Source of the DNA: an uncultured Ruminococcus sp.
GTDB lineage: Bacteria; Bacillota; Clostridia; Oscillospirales; Ruminococcaceae
Direction: 5' to 3'
DNA length: 10,334 nt
Assembly: GCA_945876405.1 (NCBI GenBank)
Contig: CAMCOJ010000047.1
Span: 1 to 10,334, forward strand
In this document: in pieces, positions 6,425 through 10,334 of the stretch
How positions within the stretch are numbered: the first letter of the stretch is position 1
Layout: the number at the start of each line of letters is the position of its first letter
Notes under the pieces: model-generated
What the model was told of the DNA's origin: nothing
The model's database searches: none
Seen by the model: the letters and a program-made list of their open reading frames with translations, nothing else
Program-made: the position numbers and the translations under genes

Positions 6425-7631
6425 TTTGGCCCTCCTCCTTTGTAACGCAGGAATATATCGTTACCGGATTATTGTTTTCAGGAACAGTATAACTTCCAAG
6501 TTTCTTTATCCCGCAAATGCTGACCTGAACCATATCAAACCCGGGCATTTCCGAAAATAATCTGAAGGCTTCGTTCTGGGTTTCAACAGAAACTGCACTC
6601 AGTACTATTCTCTTTCTCTTTCCTGTCTTCAGGAGTTCCATAATCTGATTAAGTTTTTTTCCGCTTCCTCCGATAAAAACTATATCAGGTTCAGGGAGAT
6701 CTCCGGCAATATCTTCGGCTCTTCCTTCAATAATGTTCATATTGTCCAGCGAAAACAGATCCCTGTTTTTTTTAAGTGCATCTATGGCAGAAGGTTTATA
6801 CTCAATCGAGTAAACCTCACCGTATCTGCAGAATCTTGAACATTCGACAGAAATGCTTCCTGTACCTGCACCGATATCCCATACAATGCTGTCAGGTTTC
6901 AGACGGAGTTTACTTATTATGACCGACCGGACTTCTTCCTTTGTCATAGGAGAACTGTTTCTGTAAAATGCACTGTCAGGAAGAAGTGCAGAATAAATGT
7001 ACTTGTCTACAGATCTGTTTCTTACTGCGGCAACGCATAGCCCGGGATTGCTGCCGTTCACAAAATCCGCCGGCTTTCCCTTATAAAGTTTACGGGTTTC
7101 ATAGGTAAGATTCTCTCCCACAAATATTTCACAGTCATCAAGTCCGTATTTTAAGAGTGCCTTTGATATCTCAACCGGTCCTGCAGCTGATGAACACAGG
7201 AAAAATACCTCTTTATTTTCGGAAACTGCATATGCTATTTTTCCGTCTGTATAATCTCTTCCGTGGATACTGTATATCCGTGCATCTTCCATGGTGATTC
7301 CGAATTCACATCCAAGTATCTGAAGTGAACCTATCCCCGGAATAACCCTTGACTTCATCTGAGGATATCTTTCCTTTATCGTTCTGTACAGACTGTACAG
7401 AAGAGGATCACCTGATACAATAACTGCCGCTCTTTCCTTTTCCAGGATACCGGGAAGATCTTCGAGCAGTTTTTCAATATTTTTGAGAGGAATTGTTCTC
7501 CTGCATCTGAGAAGCTTCAGAAATCTTTCTGAAGCAATGACACAGTCTGCATTTTTCGCCTCTCTGACAGCGATTGGAAGGATATAATCCGAATTTCCGC
7601 TACCTCCGCCTATGATTACAAGTTCGTGCAT
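6417..7631 (-). CDS. cbiET: Bifunctional cobalt-precorrin-7 C5-methyltransferase / cobalt-precorrin-6B C15-methyltransferase, decarboxylating (CbiE-CbiT fusion, CobL-like)
   Basis: This 404-residue protein joins two enzymes that are separate in Salmonella. Residues 1 to about 205 are CbiE, a tetrapyrrole methylase: VIIGGGSGNSDYI at the N-terminus, IVSGDPLLYSLY (71-82), and VIPGIGSLQILG. Residues about 220-404 are CbiT, a Rossmann-fold SAM methyltransferase and decarboxylase: MTKEEVRSVIISKLRL, then VWDIGAGTGSISVE with the SAM loop GAGTGS at 254-259, and PDIVFIGGSGKKL near 315-327. Together they methylate C5 and C15 and remove the C12 acetate carboxyl. The E-T order is that of CobL and of fused CbiET in many Firmicutes. 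The ATG at 7631 follows GGAG by 9 bases, 4 bases after the cbiD stop. The CbiE half is rather divergent, but both cores are intact. Confidence 0.94.
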   Translation of the reverse strand: MHELVIIGGGSGNSDYILPIAVREAKNADCVIASERFLKLLRCRRTIPLKNIEKLLEDLPGILEKERAAVIVSGDPLLYSLYRTIKERYPQMKSRVIPGIGSLQILGCEFGITMEDARIYSIHGRDYTDGKIAYAVSENKEVFFLCSSAAGPVEISKALLKYGLDDCEIFVGENLTYETRKLYKGKPADFVNGSNPGLCVAAVRNRSVDKYIYSALLPDSAFYRNSSPMTKEEVRSVIISKLRLKPDSIVWDIGAGTGSISVECSRFCRYGEVYSIEYKPSAIDALKKNRDLFSLDNMNIIEGRAEDIAGDLPEPDIVFIGGSGKKLNQIMELLKTGKRKRIVLSAVSVETQNEAFRLFSEMPGFDMVQVSICGIKKLGSYTVPENNNPVTIYSCVTKEEGQNE

Positions 7632-7635
7632 GAGT

Positions 7636-8712
7636 TCAGCTCCATTTCATCAGCATATCTTCAAGGTTTTCCGAAGATACCATTGGTTCATTGTTTTCGT
7701 CGATAAGCATATACGCTATATTGATTTTTCCCTGTGTTCGTAAGACACAGTTTTTCAGTGCTGCCCTTACCACGGACATCATCACATCCTGAAAAACATC
7801 ATTTTCCTTTAGTATTCTGCACATCTCCCTTGTGGTTACACAGCCGTATATTTTTCTTATTACCTCTGAAGACAGGCCGTGAAGTGCAGCGTGTGTGCAG
7901 ATTATTTCACGCTGAGCACCTGCTGAATGACTGTGCAGGTACATAATGTCAGCGGCAGGTTTTACAAGTTTTCCGGCTCCTCCTGCAATGAGTATATCCG
8001 TAAGCCCAAGTTTCAGCGCTTCATCGAGAAGAAATCCAAGGTAGTTGCTGCAGAGAACTATGCCTTTCATATCAGGTTTTATTTTTTTCAGTGCATCTTC
8101 TCCTGAATATCCTGTAACGAAAGCCGCTTTGGAGCCGTATTCAGCCCTGCACATCGAAAGTTCCTGTACCAGGGATTCCTTTACCGCCTCTTCACTCATT
8201 GGTCTGACTATACCCGTTGTTCCGAGAATGGAGATTCCGCCGGTTATTCCTAATCTGGGATTAAAGGTTTTTGCAGCAATTTCTCTCCCTCCCGGAACCG
8301 AAACAAATACTTCTGCTGCTCTGCTTCCAATGTATTTTTCAAGAGTATTCCTTGTCATTTCTCTCGGGACCGGATTTATCGCCGGTTCACCCGGCGGGAC
8401 CTTCAGTCCCTTTCTTGTTACAGTTCCTACTCCCTCGCCGTTTCTGAAAATGATATCTCCATCATAACTGTATATCTTTGTTTTAACTTTTACGATACAT
8501 CCGTCTGTAACATCGGGATCATCACCGGCGTCTTTTTTTATTCCGCACTCATAGTCTCTGTATTCTGTAACAGGCAGAATCAATGTTTTTCCGGCCGGTA
8601 TATCAACCTGAACTTTTTCAGGGCATTTGCCGGTCATCTGCCATATCACAGAGGCAAGCGCCGCACCGGCCATGCATGTTCCGGTTGTATATCCTTCTCT
8701 GAGTTTCTCCAT
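7636..8712 (-). CDS. cbiD: Cobalt-precorrin-5B C1-methyltransferase (CbiD)
   Basis: CbiD methylates C1 of cobalt-precorrin-5B, a step confined to the anaerobic pathway and done by an enzyme unrelated to the other ring methylases. The 358-residue product has the expected length. The N-terminal REGYTTGTCMAGAA (5-18) is the family signature. Further motifs are KKDAGDDPDVTDG (59-71), GEGVGTVTRKGLKVPPGEPAINP (about 93-115), LGITGGISILGTTGIVRPMSEEA and AGGAGKLVKPAADIMYLHSHSA. The start overlaps the cobQ stop by one base (TGATG), with AAGAGG about 9 bases upstream inside cobQ. No truncation is seen. Confidence 0.97.
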   Translation of the reverse strand: MEKLREGYTTGTCMAGAALASVIWQMTGKCPEKVQVDIPAGKTLILPVTEYRDYECGIKKDAGDDPDVTDGCIVKVKTKIYSYDGDIIFRNGEGVGTVTRKGLKVPPGEPAINPVPREMTRNTLEKYIGSRAAEVFVSVPGGREIAAKTFNPRLGITGGISILGTTGIVRPMSEEAVKESLVQELSMCRAEYGSKAAFVTGYSGEDALKKIKPDMKGIVLCSNYLGFLLDEALKLGLTDILIAGGAGKLVKPAADIMYLHSHSAGAQREIICTHAALHGLSSEVIRKIYGCVTTREMCRILKENDVFQDVMMSVVRAALKNCVLRTQGKINIAYMLIDENNEPMVSSENLEDMLMKWS

Positions 8713-10334
8713 CAGATGCCTCTTTCGATAATTTCATATATTTTTTCGATGTCAGTATTTTTTCTGATACAGTCCGCAAGTTTGTCATACTGCATTTCCT
8801 TGTATTTTACAGGGTCAAATTTATTTATAAAATCAGTGTTTTCTCCTTTTCTTCCGGCAAGGGCACTGATTATTTTTCCTGCAATATCATACGCATCAAA
8901 GAAGCCATGCAGATATGTTCCGAAAACTGTTCCGTCAGAATTTATATGACCGTTTATTTCGCCGTTTTCAAGTCTGACAAACGGAGTCGCTGCTCCGCTT
9001 GTCTGACCCATGTGTATCTCATATCCGCTGCACTTTCCGCCTGATATTTCGCTTATTTTATCTGAACATATTTCTCCGGTTACACGGCTTCTGTGCTTAT
9101 ACGGCTTAAATACGGTTGTTACATCAAGAAGCTCCATGCCTCTCATTTCCCCGCCTGATTCAATATTTTCCGGGTCACAGAGTTTTTTTCCAAGCATCTG
9201 ATATCCCCCGCAGATTCCTGCAACCAGACCGCCCTTTTTCTGATGCTGAAGGATTTTTGCCTCTATTCCGTTCTGACGCATCCACTGGAGATCAGACATG
9301 GTACTCTTCGTACCCGGTATTATTATCATATCAGGATTTCCGAATTCTCTTACGTCTGAAATATATCTCAGAGAAACTCTGTCAATCCTTGAGAACACAT
9401 CAAAATCTGTGAAATTAGAGATCCTCGGAAGTTTTATAACAGCTATATCTGCAAGGGAACCTGATTTTACACTGTTCCTCTTCAGTCTTTCCGACAGGCT
9501 GTCCTCATCATCAATATCAATTTCTGTATAGGGAATAACTCCGAGAACCGGAAGACCGGTCAGTTCTTCAAGCATTTTTAGTCCCGGTTCAAGAATCGAT
9601 ACGTCGCCACGGAATTTGTTTATTATTATCCCCTTGAGCATCTTCTTTTCATAGTCGTCCATAAGTGCCCAGGTACCGTAAACTGATGCAAACACTCCGC
9701 CTCTGTCTATGTCACCCACAAGAATCACAGGTGAACCTGACATCTTTGCCATTCCCATGTTTACTATATCAGCGTCTTTAAGATTTATTTCTGCCGGACT
9801 TCCTGCTCCCTCAAGGACGATGATTTCATTTTCATCTGCAAGTGAATTATAGGCATTCATAACGTGCGGAATCATATTCTGTTTTCTTGAGTAATATTTT
9901 TTTGCATCCATAGTTTCAAGAACTTCGCCGCATACAATAACCTGTGAACCCTTGTCACTTGTTGGTTTAAGCAGAACAGGATTCATTCTGACATCCGGCT
10001 CAATTCCTGCTGCCTCCGCCTGCATTACCTGTGCCCTGCCCATCTCAAGACCATCTTTTGTGATATATGAATTAAGAGCCATGTTCTGTGCTTTAAAAGG
10101 TGCTGTTTTATGTCCGTCCTGCATAAAGATTCTGCAGAGACCTGCCGTAACAAAGCTTTTTCCTGAGTTTGACATTGTTCCGGTAACCATAAGAGATTTA
10201 GCGGACTTTTTCTCATGTTTTTCTTCATTAACAATTTTCTCAAGGCAGCTGAGAAGAAAAAGATTTTCGCTTCTCATCCTGACGCATATCCGGTAGTATT
10301 CCTCATTAAGTCCCGGATAGTTGTCGCAGTGACG
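8712..10334 (-). CDS. cobQ: CobD-CobQ fusion, 5'-partial: C-terminus of threonine-phosphate decarboxylase joined to adenosylcobyric acid synthase (CobQ/CbiP)
   Basis: The main body is cobyric acid synthase, which amidates four side-chain carboxylates of adenosylcobyrinic acid a,c-diamide using glutamine and ATP. Residue numbers are from the ATG at 10277. KSLMVTGTMSNSGKSF (27-42) is the N-terminal nucleotide-binding loop; VLEGAGSPAEINL and LVGDIDRGGVFAS follow; the glutaminase domain has its nucleophile Cys356 in GICGGYQMLG and catalytic His457 in GTYLHGFF. CobQ normally begins within a few residues of the KS-(I/L)-M segment. Here 26 further residues precede it, and the frame stays open through 19 more codons to the window edge. 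These upstream residues match the CobD C-terminus, including RHCDNYPGLNEEYYRICVR. No ATG in this stretch has a good Shine-Dalgarno. I therefore read it as one CobD-CobQ polypeptide cut by the edge. A separate cobQ starting internally at 10277 or at Met30 is less likely. CobQ identity is certain; the fusion is well supported but incomplete. Confidence 0.93.
   Translation of the reverse strand, partial: RHCDNYPGLNEEYYRICVRMRSENLFLLSCLEKIVNEEKHEKKSAKSLMVTGTMSNSGKSFVTAGLCRIFMQDGHKTAPFKAQNMALNSYITKDGLEMGRAQVMQAEAAGIEPDVRMNPVLLKPTSDKGSQVIVCGEVLETMDAKKYYSRKQNMIPHVMNAYNSLADENEIIVLEGAGSPAEINLKDADIVNMGMAKMSGSPVILVGDIDRGGVFASVYGTWALMDDYEKKMLKGIIINKFRGDVSILEPGLKMLEELTGLPVLGVIPYTEIDIDDEDSLSERLKRNSVKSGSLADIAVIKLPRISNFTDFDVFSRIDRVSLRYISDVREFGNPDMIIIPGTKSTMSDLQWMRQNGIEAKILQHQKKGGLVAGICGGYQMLGKKLCDPENIESGGEMRGMELLDVTTVFKPYKHRSRVTGEICSDKISEISGGKCSGYEIHMGQTSGAATPFVRLENGEINGHINSDGTVFGTYLHGFFDAYDIAGKIISALAGRKGENTDFINKFDPVKYKEMQYDKLADCIRKNTDIEKIYEIIERGI
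10221..10334 (-). other. cobD: CobD (L-threonine-O-3-phosphate decarboxylase) C-terminal segment within the fusion frame
   Basis: Reading from the right edge in the cobQ frame, the 38 residues start RHCDNYPGLNEEYYRICVR and continue to about KIVNEE. They match the CobD ending known from Salmonella (R-x-C-x-NYPGL-x3-YYR-(V/I)-x-(V/I)R, then N-x2-LL-x2-L). CobD is a PLP enzyme of the aminotransferase fold that decarboxylates threonine phosphate to (R)-1-amino-2-propanol phosphate. Its PLP lysine and the rest of the domain lie beyond the window. A short charged linker (about HEKKSAK) connects it to CobQ with no stop codon. Confidence 0.85.

Noticed and set aside
9952..10296. Plus-strand open frame of about 114 codons antisense to cobQ
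   Set aside because: It is the complement of a strongly conserved CobQ/CobD coding frame and has no recognisable product. The same holds for the other plus-strand frames across the operon.

Overview
The window is one tightly packed, minus-strand operon for anaerobic (early-cobalt-insertion) cobalamin biosynthesis, followed by about 240 bases of non-coding, repeat-bearing DNA at the left edge. The moderate-to-low G+C, strong purine-rich ribosome binding sites, Cbi-type (CbiD/CbiG) enzyme set and protein style suggest an anaerobic Firmicute of class Clostridia, perhaps a Ruminococcus-like Oscillospiraceae. The lineage is inference from style only.

Transcription runs right to left. From the right edge the genes are: a CobD C-terminus fused in frame to cobyric acid synthase CobQ/CbiP (8712-10334, open at the right edge); cbiD (7636-8712); cbiET (6417-7631); cbiL (5723-6424); cbiF/cobM (4968-5723); cbiG (3973-4971); cbiH/cobJ (3228-3971); cbiJ/cobK (2495-3238); cobT (1423-2478); cbiC (783-1412); and cobO (244-765). 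Every junction is an overlap or a gap of at most 17 bases, so there is no room for internal promoters and translational coupling is likely throughout. No cobalamin riboswitch is visible; the operon leader must lie beyond the right edge.

Together CbiL, CbiH, CbiF, CbiG, CbiD, CbiJ, CbiET and CbiC can carry cobalt-precorrin-2 to cobyrinic acid. CobO adenosylates the corrin, CobQ amidates it to adenosylcobyric acid, CobD makes the aminopropanol phosphate arm, and CobT activates the lower-ligand base. Steps not encoded here are cobalt chelation (CbiK/CbiX), a,c-diamidation (CbiA), arm attachment (CbiB), and CobU/CobS; they are probably upstream or elsewhere.

The two most notable observations are: (1) the reading frame of cobQ continues upstream without a stop into an unmistakable CobD (threonine-phosphate decarboxylase) C-terminus, implying a CobD-CobQ fusion that makes both substrates of CbiB; and (2) a 75-base block downstream of cobO (136-210) with two identical 20-base near-palindromes bracketed by a perfect 10-base inverted repeat, of unknown function.
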